From: Chloroflexi bacterium 54-19
Lineage (GTDB): Bacteria > Chloroflexota > Chloroflexia > Chloroheliales > Chloroheliaceae
Direction: 5' to 3'
NCBI GenBank assembly: GCA_001898225.1
Contig: MKTJ01000004.1
Span: forward strand, 62,001 to 126,000
Length of the DNA stretch: 64,000 nucleotides
Shown: positions 8,528 through 16,313 of the stretch, piece after piece
Layout of the letters: the number at the start of each line of letters is the position of its first letter
How positions within the stretch are numbered: position 1 is the first letter of the stretch
The notes under the pieces: model-generated
What the model was told of the DNA's origin: nothing
What the model saw: only the letters and a program-made list of their open reading frames with translations
Databases searched by the model: none
Made by a program: the position numbers and the translations under genes

Positions 8528-11500
8528 CTATCTTTCTTCGAGTTCCACCCCGCCGGGTCCGATTAAGGCGCTGATGTCGTTGACCAGGGGCGGGCCGAAG
8601 GCCACCTGCATACTTTGCGGCTCAATCCGGTGGACTCCACCGTCAGGCAAAGGCAGGTAAATAATAATCGCGTCGTCGCCGGGGTGATTCCGCAAGACTT
8701 CTTTCAACTGGTCCATCAAATCAAGTTCGAAATCTTTGGGCAGCCGAATATGGACGCGCCGGTACTTCGGGACCGGGCGGGGTGGGGGCGCCGCCTTCCC
8801 GTTGCCGTTGCGGCCCCGGTTGTTATTCTGGGTCGGGGGCGGGGTGGCCGGTTTGACCGGTTCCGGTTCGGGGATACCCATCGAGGCGAAAAGGCTGTTC
8901 GACCAGGCCCCGTCCTCTGACGGTGCTTCGTAGCTGCCAGAATCAGCGGGCGGTTCATTTGCGGCGGTGGCCGGGTCCGGCGGATTCCCCGTTTCGAGTT
9001 CGAGGACTTCATCAGGTGGGAAGGACACCGGATCACCCGGTTGAGGCGGGAAGGGTGCCAGGGCTATCGCCGCCAGCACTTTTTTCTGGTCGGGTAGCCG
9101 CTGGACCCGGGCTGCCAGGGCCGTACCATCTTGCAGTTCGAGCCCGCCGAGCGGCACCTTGTTCGAAACCATGAGTTGAGCTTGCCCGCTAAAATCTTCG
9201 ATATTAAGGATCACCAGTTCCTCACCCTCGCTGCCGTTCGCGCCAACCTTGACCGGAATCCGGCGCAAGGCCGCAATCATCCCGGTTATGAGGACGGGTT
9301 GGTCGCCGGTCTGGGCCAGAGCTTCGGCAATCGTCAGCGGCAGGTCACGCTTGGTGTCGGCATTGAGGAAGGCCGGTTGTTTCCAGAGCGGGTGTTCGGC
9401 GGTGTAAAAACCGAGGGCGGAATAAGCCCGGCGCAAGCGTTCCAGGGGTGTCAGGGGCGGGACCTCCACCAGTTTAATTTGTTCCGGTTCCTGGATAGCC
9501 GGGACCGCTGCCTCCGGTTCTACCTCGAAGACCATGTCGAACAGGCTCATTTGCCCACCAAAGAGGTCATCCGAGGGGCTTTTTTCTGCAACCATCTGTT
9601 CCTCGCGGGCGGCCAGGCTCTCCTGGTATTGCTGCCACTCCCGCCAGTTTTGCCCGGCTTTTTCGATGCGAGGGGCCGCTTCGGCCAGTTGTTCACGGCG
9701 TCCAAGGGTGTCCAGGGCCCCGGTCCAGGCCAGTTTTCGGATTTGCTCGGCAGTTAGCGGGTTATTTTTTACCAGTTCGTCCAGGCTGGCAAAGCCAGCG
9801 GAAGGGCGGGTTCCCACGATTTGGCGGGCGGTAGCCGGGTCGATGACGCGTCCCAGCCCTACCCGTACCGTCGTTTTATCTTTCCCTTCGAGGGTTGCTT
9901 CCACCTGCCCGGTCTGAATATCAGGCGGCAGGAGTGAAAGCTCGGCCAACCGGATAGCCTGGGCCAGGCCGTTCAGCCGGGCTTTATCCTCGGCGGCCAG
10001 GCTCAAAGCGGCGGCGAAATAGGCAGCGGGATTTTCCAGCCGGAACCACTCCAACTGTTTCAGGACGCGCTGTTTTTCCAGCGAATCGAGGTTGTCCTTT
10101 GAAAAGGGTGGCACCGTCAGGTCGCGCACACCGGTCAGGGGTTTACCGGCCTGCTCCTGCCAGCGGTTCAGGATGGTCAGGGCGCATTGGAGGTGGCCCA
10201 GGCCGGGCGACTCGTTGATTTCGAAACGGCTGGTCCCCAGGGGGTCGAGCGGCCCGCCCTGGATACCCTCGGACAGCACGCGTGGTGTCAGGGCCGGTTG
10301 CAGTACGGCCAGGTCGGAGAGCGGCCTGTCAGGGCTGTAGACAACCAGGCGGGAATGTAAAATCGGCACTTCGCCCGCCTCGGTCGGGATGACCAGGGGC
10401 GCGGCGTGTAATTCCTCACGGTTAAGCCGTTCCAGGAGAATTTCCCGGCCCCGTGGTCCCACTTCCAGCCGTAAGGGCCGCCCGCTATCGTAAGCCTCGA
10501 ACGGCGAATGATTTTCGGTATCTTCCGGCGGCAGACCGCTCCCGGTCAGGCCGAGCAGAGCGGCGACCACGCTGCTATTGAGGCGGCGGGCCAGGATAAT
10601 CTGGGCCGGGTTTTCCAGTTGCCCGGCGGCCAGGAGGGCGTCGCCCAGGCCCAGGCGGTCGATTTCGACCAGCTCGTTTTCGATGCGCTGGTGCAAACGG
10701 TCCAGTTTAGTCTCGTCGGTCCCGGCGACTTTGCCAAGGTTCCCCCCGGCCAGTTCGCGTAATTTATTGATGGCCTGGCTTTCCGCCGGTTTCCAGGCTG
10801 CGCAACGACCCGCGACAAGCTGGTTCCCGGTCAGGGCTCCGGGCCAGTCAGCCTCGTTATAATGAGCGACCAACTCGGCGACCGGACGCAGGTAAAGGTC
10901 GGAGGCCTGCCAGCCCGGGCGGGGCGAATAGAGCCAGTCGGCGCTGGCCTGGTTTTGCTGCAATTGTTGGGGGGTGTACTGCCCGGTCAGGGCTTTTTGG
11001 AGGCGGTTGTGGACCGTATTGAAGTGGGCCGCTTCGTCAGGGCGAGCGAAACGGGCTTCGCCGGTCCCTATCAGGCCGACTTTGAGGTCGCGGCAGAGCT
11101 TGACCAGGGCCGCGTTGATTTTTATTGGGTCGAACCCGCGCTGCAAGTTAATCCGGTCAATCGTCTGGGGTTGGACCTGGGCGACCAGGGGCGGCGCGCC
11201 TACAAAAAAGCTGCCCGGCCCGAAAAGGTCTTTCAGGGTGGCGGCGCGATTCCGGGCTTCGGTACTTTTGCCGGATAGCAGGGCGGCAGCGATGGGCCCG
11301 CCAGTATAGGGCGCAATCGCGATTAACCCTTTTGTGTGAACCGCCATTAGTTCCAATTCTACCCTGGCGGTCAGGGGAGCTGCCCCGGCCCCGGTCAGCC
11401 CGGCAGACAGCAGGTGGCACAGGTTGGCGTACCCCTCCTGGCTCTCGGCCAACAGCAGCAGCGAGAAGGGCAGACTGCGCTCCCCGAAAGTGATACCGAC

Positions 11501-11740
11501 TTCGGCGCCGGCCAGCGGCGTTATGCTGGTCCCGGCCAGGAGGCGATGCCACAATGGGAACCCCGCCAGCGAGAAAGTATCGGTGAGGGCTGCCGCGACC
11601 GGCAGGTCCGCCTCCGGGTTTAATTTTTCCAGGGCTTCGGCCAGGCTTTCAATCCCGGAAACGCCGCCAAACGGCGAAAAGTGGCTATGAATTTGTAAAT
11701 AAGCTAGTTGAAATTGCACCCTGACGCCCGCTCTACTCAT
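8528..11740 (-). CDS. DnaE-like protein with lost polymerase active site
   Basis: A 1070-residue homologue of the replicative DNA polymerase III alpha subunit. Domain order is kept. The N-terminal PHP domain (1-230) has HSHFS at 18-22 and GAEV at 78-81, but its second motif reads ALTDTF instead of ALTDHG. A palm-like region follows (about 280-560), then an HhH region (about 600-690) with AWTGALDTLGRREQL, the block LGFYTAEHPL (776-785), an OB fold (about 813-895) and a C-terminal tail domain (about 1000-1070). The catalytic PDxDxD is replaced by LRLEV (423-427), the GRGS loop by RRLNSS (385-390), and the third Asp is also gone. A beta-clamp-type motif, QMSLF, is retained at 730-734. Length is near normal, so this is a divergent pseudo-enzyme rather than a truncation; a clamp- or DNA-bound accessory role is inferred. 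Confidence 0.8.
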   Translation of the reverse strand: MSRAGVRVQFQLAYLQIHSHFSPFGGVSGIESLAEALEKLNPEADLPVAAALTDTFSLAGFPLWHRLLAGTSITPLAGAEVGITFGERSLPFSLLLLAESQEGYANLCHLLSAGLTGAGAAPLTARVELELMAVHTKGLIAIAPYTGGPIAAALLSGKSTEARNRAATLKDLFGPGSFFVGAPPLVAQVQPQTIDRINLQRGFDPIKINAALVKLCRDLKVGLIGTGEARFARPDEAAHFNTVHNRLQKALTGQYTPQQLQQNQASADWLYSPRPGWQASDLYLRPVAELVAHYNEADWPGALTGNQLVAGRCAAWKPAESQAINKLRELAGGNLGKVAGTDETKLDRLHQRIENELVEIDRLGLGDALLAAGQLENPAQIILARRLNSSVVAALLGLTGSGLPPEDTENHSPFEAYDSGRPLRLEVGPRGREILLERLNREELHAAPLVIPTEAGEVPILHSRLVVYSPDRPLSDLAVLQPALTPRVLSEGIQGGPLDPLGTSRFEINESPGLGHLQCALTILNRWQEQAGKPLTGVRDLTVPPFSKDNLDSLEKQRVLKQLEWFRLENPAAYFAAALSLAAEDKARLNGLAQAIRLAELSLLPPDIQTGQVEATLEGKDKTTVRVGLGRVIDPATARQIVGTRPSAGFASLDELVKNNPLTAEQIRKLAWTGALDTLGRREQLAEAAPRIEKAGQNWREWQQYQESLAAREEQMVAEKSPSDDLFGGQMSLFDMVFEVEPEAAVPAIQEPEQIKLVEVPPLTPLERLRRAYSALGFYTAEHPLWKQPAFLNADTKRDLPLTIAEALAQTGDQPVLITGMIAALRRIPVKVGANGSEGEELVILNIEDFSGQAQLMVSNKVPLGGLELQDGTALAARVQRLPDQKKVLAAIALAPFPPQPGDPVSFPPDEVLELETGNPPDPATAANEPPADSGSYEAPSEDGAWSNSLFASMGIPEPEPVKPATPPPTQNNNRGRNGNGKAAPPPRPVPKYRRVHIRLPKDFELDLMDQLKEVLRNHPGDDAIIIYLPLPDGGVHRIEPQSMQVAFGPPLVNDISALIGPGGVELEER

Positions 11741-11887
11741 TGGATGTTACACTGCCCACCGGAGGGTGAACCGTGTTTTTTATTAAATTCGGTTTTATCG
11801 CTATATTTCTTGGCTGCGAACACTAAAACGTCTTCCGTTTTGGATAACGCCTGCGGTCCAGGTTTGTAAGAACATCGCAAGCCGAAA

Positions 11888-11907
11888 TGTGCTAGAATTA
11901 TAGCACA
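11888..11907. promoter_or_regulatory. Inverted repeat in the DnaE-like/truB divergent region
   Basis: TGTGCTA and TAGCACA form perfect 7-bp arms around GAATTA. The site lies 40 bases before truB, about 150 bases upstream of the divergent DnaE-like start, and overlaps possible -10 sequences. It could be an operator or a start-site hairpin; no known regulator is matched. Confidence 0.4.
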
Positions 11908-11947
11908 GACTGTCGTTTGGAACGAAAAGATCGCGGCACCGGAGAAC

Positions 11948-12865
11948 ATGTCGGCCCTGAATGGAATTTTAAATCTTTATAAGCCTGTTGGAATCAGTTC
12001 GCACGACATGGTAGCCCGCGTGCGCCGGATTTTGCGCGAGAAACGAGTCGGTCACGCCGGGACGCTCGACCCTGCCGCCGAGGGGGTCTTGCCGGTCTGT
12101 GTCGGCCAGGCCACCCGCGTGGTCGAGTACCTGAGTGACGCTCGCAAGGTCTACGCCGCCCTGCTCGGTCTCGGCATTTCGACCGATACCTACGACCGGG
12201 AAGGCCGGGTTACGGCTAAAAACGCCGTGCCGGGTTTCACGCCGGACGACCTCGAAAAAGCCCTCAGCCGGTTTCGGGGTAAAATCGAACAGTTGCCCCC
12301 GGTCTACTCGGCTATCAAAATTGGCGGCCAGCCCGCCTACAAAGCCGCCAGGGCCGGGGAGGCGGAAGGTCTTGAAATGCAGGCGCGCCCGGTCGAAATT
12401 TACCGCCTGGACATTACCGCCTGGGATTCGCCCTGGTTGAAGATCTGGGTCGAGTGCAGCAAGGGTACCTATATCCGCTCTTTAGCCTATGACATCGGCG
12501 AGGCCCTCGGTTGTGGCGCTTTTATGGCGGGGTTGGTGCGGGTCCAGAGCGGTCCGTTTCACCTGAAAGACGCCCATACCCTGGAAGCGGTCGAAGCGGC
12601 CCAGCAGTCCGGGCAACTCGAAACCACTGTCCTCCAACCGCTCGATGCCGTCCTGACCGATTGGCCCGCCTGGGTCGTGGATGATGCGACCGCCGAGAAG
12701 GTCCGGCAGGGCCGCAACCTGGCCCCCGGCCTGCTCAACGAGGGGCTAGACCCTGTTGCCGCAGAGAAACCTTACCGGAGGGTTTACACCGCCGAGGGGC
12801 AATTGTTAGCTTTGCTGGAGCCGGAGGGTTCCGAATGGCACCCGGCTAAAGTTTTTACCATGTAA
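11948..12865 (+). CDS. truB: tRNA pseudouridine(55) synthase TruB
   Basis: A 305-residue TruB enzyme that makes pseudouridine 55 in the T loop of tRNAs. The N-terminal catalytic core starts with NGILNLYKPVGISS. It contains GHAGTLDPAAEGVL (38-51), where the Asp is the catalytic residue, and the later family motifs GKIEQLPPVYSAIK and KGTYIRSLAYDIG. The C-terminal part (about 235-305) matches the PUA-like tail. ATG 11948 follows GGAG at 11940-11943. It sits 63 bases upstream of ribF, a common bacterial pairing. Confidence 0.96.
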   Translation: MSALNGILNLYKPVGISSHDMVARVRRILREKRVGHAGTLDPAAEGVLPVCVGQATRVVEYLSDARKVYAALLGLGISTDTYDREGRVTAKNAVPGFTPDDLEKALSRFRGKIEQLPPVYSAIKIGGQPAYKAARAGEAEGLEMQARPVEIYRLDITAWDSPWLKIWVECSKGTYIRSLAYDIGEALGCGAFMAGLVRVQSGPFHLKDAHTLEAVEAAQQSGQLETTVLQPLDAVLTDWPAWVVDDATAEKVRQGRNLAPGLLNEGLDPVAAEKPYRRVYTAEGQLLALLEPEGSEWHPAKVFTM

Positions 12866-12928
12866 GAAACTTTTTGGGAAAATAAAGCTACAAATAAAGC
12901 TACAAAAGGAAATATAAAGAAAGTAACC

Positions 12929-13888
12929 GTGGAATATTTAAAAGACCTGGAAAGCCTGGACGGGCGCAATTTCCCGCCGCTCGTCCTTACTATCGGTGTT
13001 TTTGATGGCGTCCACCTGGGCCACCGCGCCCTTATCAGTGGAGCCGTGATGGCCGCCCGCGAACGTGGGTTCATGGCGGCGGTCATGAGTTTCGACCCGC
13101 ACCCGGATAGCGTTATTTTCCCGCAACGCCCCTTGCTTTACCTGACCGATGAGACCGATAAAGCCGCCTATATCGAGGAAATCGGGGCCGACCTACTGAT
13201 TATTCAGCCCTTCACGTTGGAATTTTCCCGTACTTCCGCCGAAGATTTTATTACCCGCCTGACCCAGGTGGCCGACATCCGCGAAATCCACGTGGGCGAA
13301 GATTTTGCTTTTGGCCATAAAGCCAGGGGTAACGTGAGGTTCCTGCGTGAGATTGGCCCCCAACTCGGTTTCCAGGTGAAGTCGCTGGCCCCACTTGAAG
13401 TGGATGACCAGGTGGTAAAAAGCAGCCGGATTCGCAACCTGCTTCTGGCAGGGGAGGTGGACGAAGCCGCCCGGTTTCTCGGTCGGACCCACAGCCTGAA
13501 AGGGGAAGTGTTGCACGGGGACAAGCGAGGCCGCCTGCTCGGTTTCCCGACCGCTAACCTGGCGATACCGGACCTGTTCGCGGTCCCCGGTAACGGTGTT
13601 TACGCCACAATGACCACTTTCCTGGATGAAGCAGGAAAGGCCAGGGAGAATCCCCGGCCTTCCGTGACCAATATTGGCACCCGCCCTACCTTTGATAACG
13701 GCGTCCGCAGCGTCGAGACTTTTGTCCTCGACTGGTCCGGCGACCTCTACGGCCAGCGCATCCGGGTCGAGTTTATCCAGCGGCTGCGCGAGGAACGCAA
13801 ATTTGCCGGGATTGAGGCTATCCGCGCCCAGTTAACCCTGGATGTCGAGAATGGTCGGGCGGCGCTCCGGGCCGCCGGGCGCAGCTAG
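12929..13888 (+). CDS. ribF: Bifunctional riboflavin kinase/FAD synthetase
   Basis: A 319-residue RibF that phosphorylates riboflavin to FMN and adenylylates FMN to FAD. The N-terminal nucleotidyltransferase has the GVFDGVHLGH signature (23-32), then FDPHP and HVGEDFAFGHKARGN. The C-terminal riboflavin kinase has RGRLLGFPTANL and NIGTRPTFD, and ends with FIQRLREERKF. The start is GTG 12929; the ribosome site is weak (purine-rich bases at about 12904-12922). It follows truB on the same strand and its end lies 5 bases from the convergent bcp stop. Confidence 0.96.
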   Translation: MEYLKDLESLDGRNFPPLVLTIGVFDGVHLGHRALISGAVMAARERGFMAAVMSFDPHPDSVIFPQRPLLYLTDETDKAAYIEEIGADLLIIQPFTLEFSRTSAEDFITRLTQVADIREIHVGEDFAFGHKARGNVRFLREIGPQLGFQVKSLAPLEVDDQVVKSSRIRNLLLAGEVDEAARFLGRTHSLKGEVLHGDKRGRLLGFPTANLAIPDLFAVPGNGVYATMTTFLDEAGKARENPRPSVTNIGTRPTFDNGVRSVETFVLDWSGDLYGQRIRVEFIQRLREERKFAGIEAIRAQLTLDVENGRAALRAAGRS

Positions 13889-13893
13889 AAGGT

Positions 13894-14391
13894 TTACCAG
13901 TTAAACTGCCCCAGTGTTTTGAGGACATCCTCGGCATGACCGGCGGGTTTCACCTTGCGCCAGATGTGGGCGATGGTGCCGTCAGGGCTAATCAGAAAAG
14001 TGGTCCGCTCGATACCCATGTATTTGCGGCCATACATGTTCTTTTCCTTCCAGACCCCGTATTCCTGGGCCACTTTCGCCCCTTCATCGGCCAGCAAAGG
14101 AAAATTCAGGTCGTACTTGTTGATAAACTTGTTATGGGCCGCCACCGTATCGGGACTGATGCCGTAGACCAGGGCCCCGGCCTCGCTAAGCACGTCCATG
14201 TTGTCGCGGAAGTTGCAGGCTTCAGTGGTGCAGCCGGGCGTATCATCTTTAGGGTAGAAATAAAGGACCACGGGGGTGCCGTGCGCCTCGCTCAGCTTGA
14301 AAGTGCCACCGTCATTTAGGGGCAATTCAAAGTCGGGGGCGGGCTCGTCTTCGTGCAAAACCTTTACCGGGGTAGCTTCTTCCTGGCTCAT
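13894..14391 (-). CDS. bcp: Thioredoxin-dependent peroxiredoxin, Bcp/PrxQ type
   Basis: A 165-residue thiol peroxidase of the BCP/PrxQ group, reducing hydrogen and organic peroxides with thioredoxin. The signature YFYPKDDTPGCTTEACNFRD holds the peroxidatic Cys54 and a second Cys59. The C-x4-C spacing is that of atypical two-Cys PrxQ enzymes. The N-terminus AxDFELPLNDGG and the block FLISPDGTIAHIW near 131-143 also fit. The gene is convergent with ribF and its start faces the DUF3090 gene across about 295 bases. Confidence 0.93.
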   Translation of the reverse strand: MSQEEATPVKVLHEDEPAPDFELPLNDGGTFKLSEAHGTPVVLYFYPKDDTPGCTTEACNFRDNMDVLSEAGALVYGISPDTVAAHNKFINKYDLNFPLLADEGAKVAQEYGVWKEKNMYGRKYMGIERTTFLISPDGTIAHIWRKVKPAGHAEDVLKTLGQFNW

Positions 14392-14686
14392 CTGTTTCTC
14401 CTGAAATTAGTTTTTTATACGGGTAAAACTTTAACTTCCACACTACCAGAAGCTTTTACCCATTGCAAGCGACCTTCTTTCCATTTCTCAATATGCTATC
14501 CACAAACCCAATTTTTAAGGCCAGATTGCCCGCTATTTAGGTTAGACTAACCCGGTTGAGCGTGCTATACTACCCTTTAGATTAATTAAATTGTCGCTGG
14601 GTTCCACTTTACTTTAGCGTTGGGGCGATGGGTTTGCCTGGCAAAGTGAGCTTGGCTGCTAGAATTAAGAGGAGACATACCGATTT
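14392..14686. other. Divergent intergenic region between bcp and the DUF3090 gene
   Basis: About 295 bases, A+T-rich, holding the promoters of two divergent genes. AGAGGAG at about 14668-14674 serves the DUF3090 start. No convincing coding frame or strong hairpin was seen. Confidence 0.5.
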
Positions 14687-15202
14687 ATGGCCGAACCACT
14701 GAACGATTTTGGTCCGATTGACGAACTAAAGCCGGAAGCTATCGGCGTCCCCGGCAACCGGCGCTTCCGGTTGCTTTTGCGCCAGGGCCGCCGGACGGCC
14801 TGTTTTTGGATGGAAAAACAACAGTTAGGGGCCCTAGCCGACGCGGTGAGCGAATTGTTGACCCAGGTCGAGGGTGGACAGGGTTTAACCGAGCCTTCCG
14901 CAAGCGGTTCTTTCCCGGAACCCTACGAAATTGAGGTGCAGACCGGGCGGTTAGCCCTTGGCTACAACGAAGCCAGCGGCCTTTTCCTGCTCTTGCTCTA
15001 CGATATTGACGCGGAAAGCGAAGCCCAGGAGAACGCCTCGGAAGACGAGGAGGCCGAGGTAACCGCCGCCAATATGCGGCCTACCCTGCGCTGCGAAGCC
15101 ACCCGCGCTCAGCTCGAAAAGTTCTATAGCGACTCGGCCCAGGTTATCCAGGCCGGGCGCCCACCCAAACCGAGCAAGAACGGTCACTTTCACGCCAACT
15201 AG
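14687..15202 (+). CDS. DUF3090 family protein
   Basis: A 171-residue protein matching DUF3090, a family common in Actinobacteria and Chloroflexota with no proven function. The family core is visible: AIGVPGNRRFRLLLRQGRR near 19-37, the EKQQLGALADAV helix near 44-55, then strands with LALGYNEASGLFLLLLYDI, an acidic Glu-rich loop (about 107-125), and the RCEATRAQLEKF segment near 133-144. Relatives are often encoded beside histidine phosphatase and kinase-like genes. Here it stands alone and ends in a strong terminator. Confidence 0.75.
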   Translation: MAEPLNDFGPIDELKPEAIGVPGNRRFRLLLRQGRRTACFWMEKQQLGALADAVSELLTQVEGGQGLTEPSASGSFPEPYEIEVQTGRLALGYNEASGLFLLLLYDIDAESEAQENASEDEEAEVTAANMRPTLRCEATRAQLEKFYSDSAQVIQAGRPPKPSKNGHFHAN

Positions 15203-15219
15203 GTTTTAGACTTAACGCG

Positions 15220-15246
15220 GAGCCGGGGATTACCCGGCTCTTTTTA
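15220..15246 (+). terminator. Terminator after the DUF3090 gene
   Basis: An 8-bp stem, GAGCCGGG (15220-15227) with CCCGGCTC (15233-15240), a 5-base loop, then TTTTTATT. Confidence 0.88.
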
Positions 15247-15294
15247 TTCCCCGGCGATTTTTCTAAAAAAGGGCGAAATTGGCCCTGTAGTAAC

Positions 15295-15323
15295 TTGCTA
15301 TTGCCCGGAAGTTATGTTATATT
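15295..15323 (+). promoter_or_regulatory. Candidate sigma-70 promoter of tRNA-Phe
   Basis: TTGCTA (15295-15300), a 17-base spacer, then TATATT (15318-15323), about 60 bases ahead of the tRNA. Confidence 0.55.
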
Positions 15324-15384
15324 ACTCCCCACGCGGAACGGAATTAGTAGTAAGGTTTCGCCCCTAAAAAGCAATAAACCTTAT

Positions 15385-15457
15385 GCCGAGATAGCTCAGT
15401 TGGTAGAGCATGCGACTGAAAATCGCAGTGTCGACAGTTCAATTCTGTCTCTCGGCA
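15385..15457 (+). tRNA. tRNA-Phe (GAA)
   Basis: A 73-base cloverleaf. The acceptor stem GCCGAGA pairs with TCTCGGC, the D stem is GCTC/GAGC, and the anticodon stem TGCGA/TCGCA surrounds loop CTGAAAA with anticodon GAA. The T stem GACAG/CTGTC surrounds TTCAATT, with discriminator A at 15457. The 3' CCA is not encoded (CTT follows the discriminator), so it must be added by a CCA-adding enzyme. Confidence 0.98.
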
Positions 15458-15475
15458 CTTTTTATTTCATAAATT

Positions 15476-15524
15476 AAAAACCAGGTTTTATATCTTTCGA
15501 AAGGTATAAAACCTGGTTTTTGTT
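15476..15524. terminator. Strong hairpin terminator after tRNA-Phe
   Basis: A perfect 17-bp stem (15476-15492 with 15505-15521; core AACCAGGTTTTATA) around a 12-base loop, with A and T runs at its ends. It can act in either direction and separates the tRNA from the sigma factor gene. Confidence 0.88.
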
Positions 15525-15668
15525 TATCCCCTCCAGAATATTTTTATAAAAAATTGGTATAAAATCCCCTATCCAAAAGCAAACCTTTTGCAAGCCTCAT
15601 TAATATAATAAGTAGAAGGAGTAGAACGGAGGTAGTTTATTGGTTGATTTTGAAGGGTAAAACCGCCC

Positions 15669-16241
15669 ATGGATGAAAAAACAGCCCTGACCCGTCTTAA
15701 GCAAGGCGATATTGGAGCCCTCGAATACCTGATGGAGCTTTATTATACCCAGGCGGTGCGGACGGCCTTTCTTATCGTGCGCGACGAGAGCCTTGCCGAA
15801 GATATTACCCAGGGCGCTTTCATCCGGGTCTTTGAACGGGCGGGCCAGTATGATGTTAATCGACCTTTTAAGTTTTGGTTTTCCCGGATAATCGTAAATG
15901 ATGCCATTCTTGCGGCCAGACGCCGGGAGCGAACCGTTTCCCTGGAACAACTTTCTGCAAACTCCGACGACCCACTGGCCGAATACCTGGGCAATTTAAC
16001 AGACCCAAATCAACTTTCGCCAGAGATTATATTTGAAAAGGCCGAGACAAACCAGGAAATATGGCAGGTGCTGTCCCAGCTTAATCCCGAACAGCGCGCC
16101 GTTATCGTGCTGCGCTATTACCTCGGTTTCAGCGAAACCCAGATAGCCGAGCACCAGGCTAGCCCACCCGGCACTATCAAGTGGCGGCTGCATTCCGCCC
16201 GTAAAAGGTTGCGCTCTTTAATCGGGCCGGAAAATCTTTAA
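15669..16241 (+). CDS. ECF-type RNA polymerase sigma factor
   Basis: A 190-residue group-4 (ECF) sigma factor. Region 2 spans about 10-80, with the -10-binding helix DESLAEDITQGAFIRVFERA and FKFWFSRIIVNDAI. Region 4 spans about 130-185, with LNPEQRAVIVLRYYLGFSETQIAE and the recognition helix SPPGTIKWRLHSARKRLR. A polar linker separates the two. The next gene, 72 bases downstream, encodes a membrane-anchored protein placed like an anti-sigma factor. The signal sensed and the target regulon are not visible here. Confidence 0.92.
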   Translation: MDEKTALTRLKQGDIGALEYLMELYYTQAVRTAFLIVRDESLAEDITQGAFIRVFERAGQYDVNRPFKFWFSRIIVNDAILAARRRERTVSLEQLSANSDDPLAEYLGNLTDPNQLSPEIIFEKAETNQEIWQVLSQLNPEQRAVIVLRYYLGFSETQIAEHQASPPGTIKWRLHSARKRLRSLIGPENL

Positions 16242-16313
16242 CTCCCCGGCCTGTTAAAGCCTGCCTGTAGAAAATAGAGAATAAAACTTCTGGATAAATA
16301 GGTTGCAAAGTAT

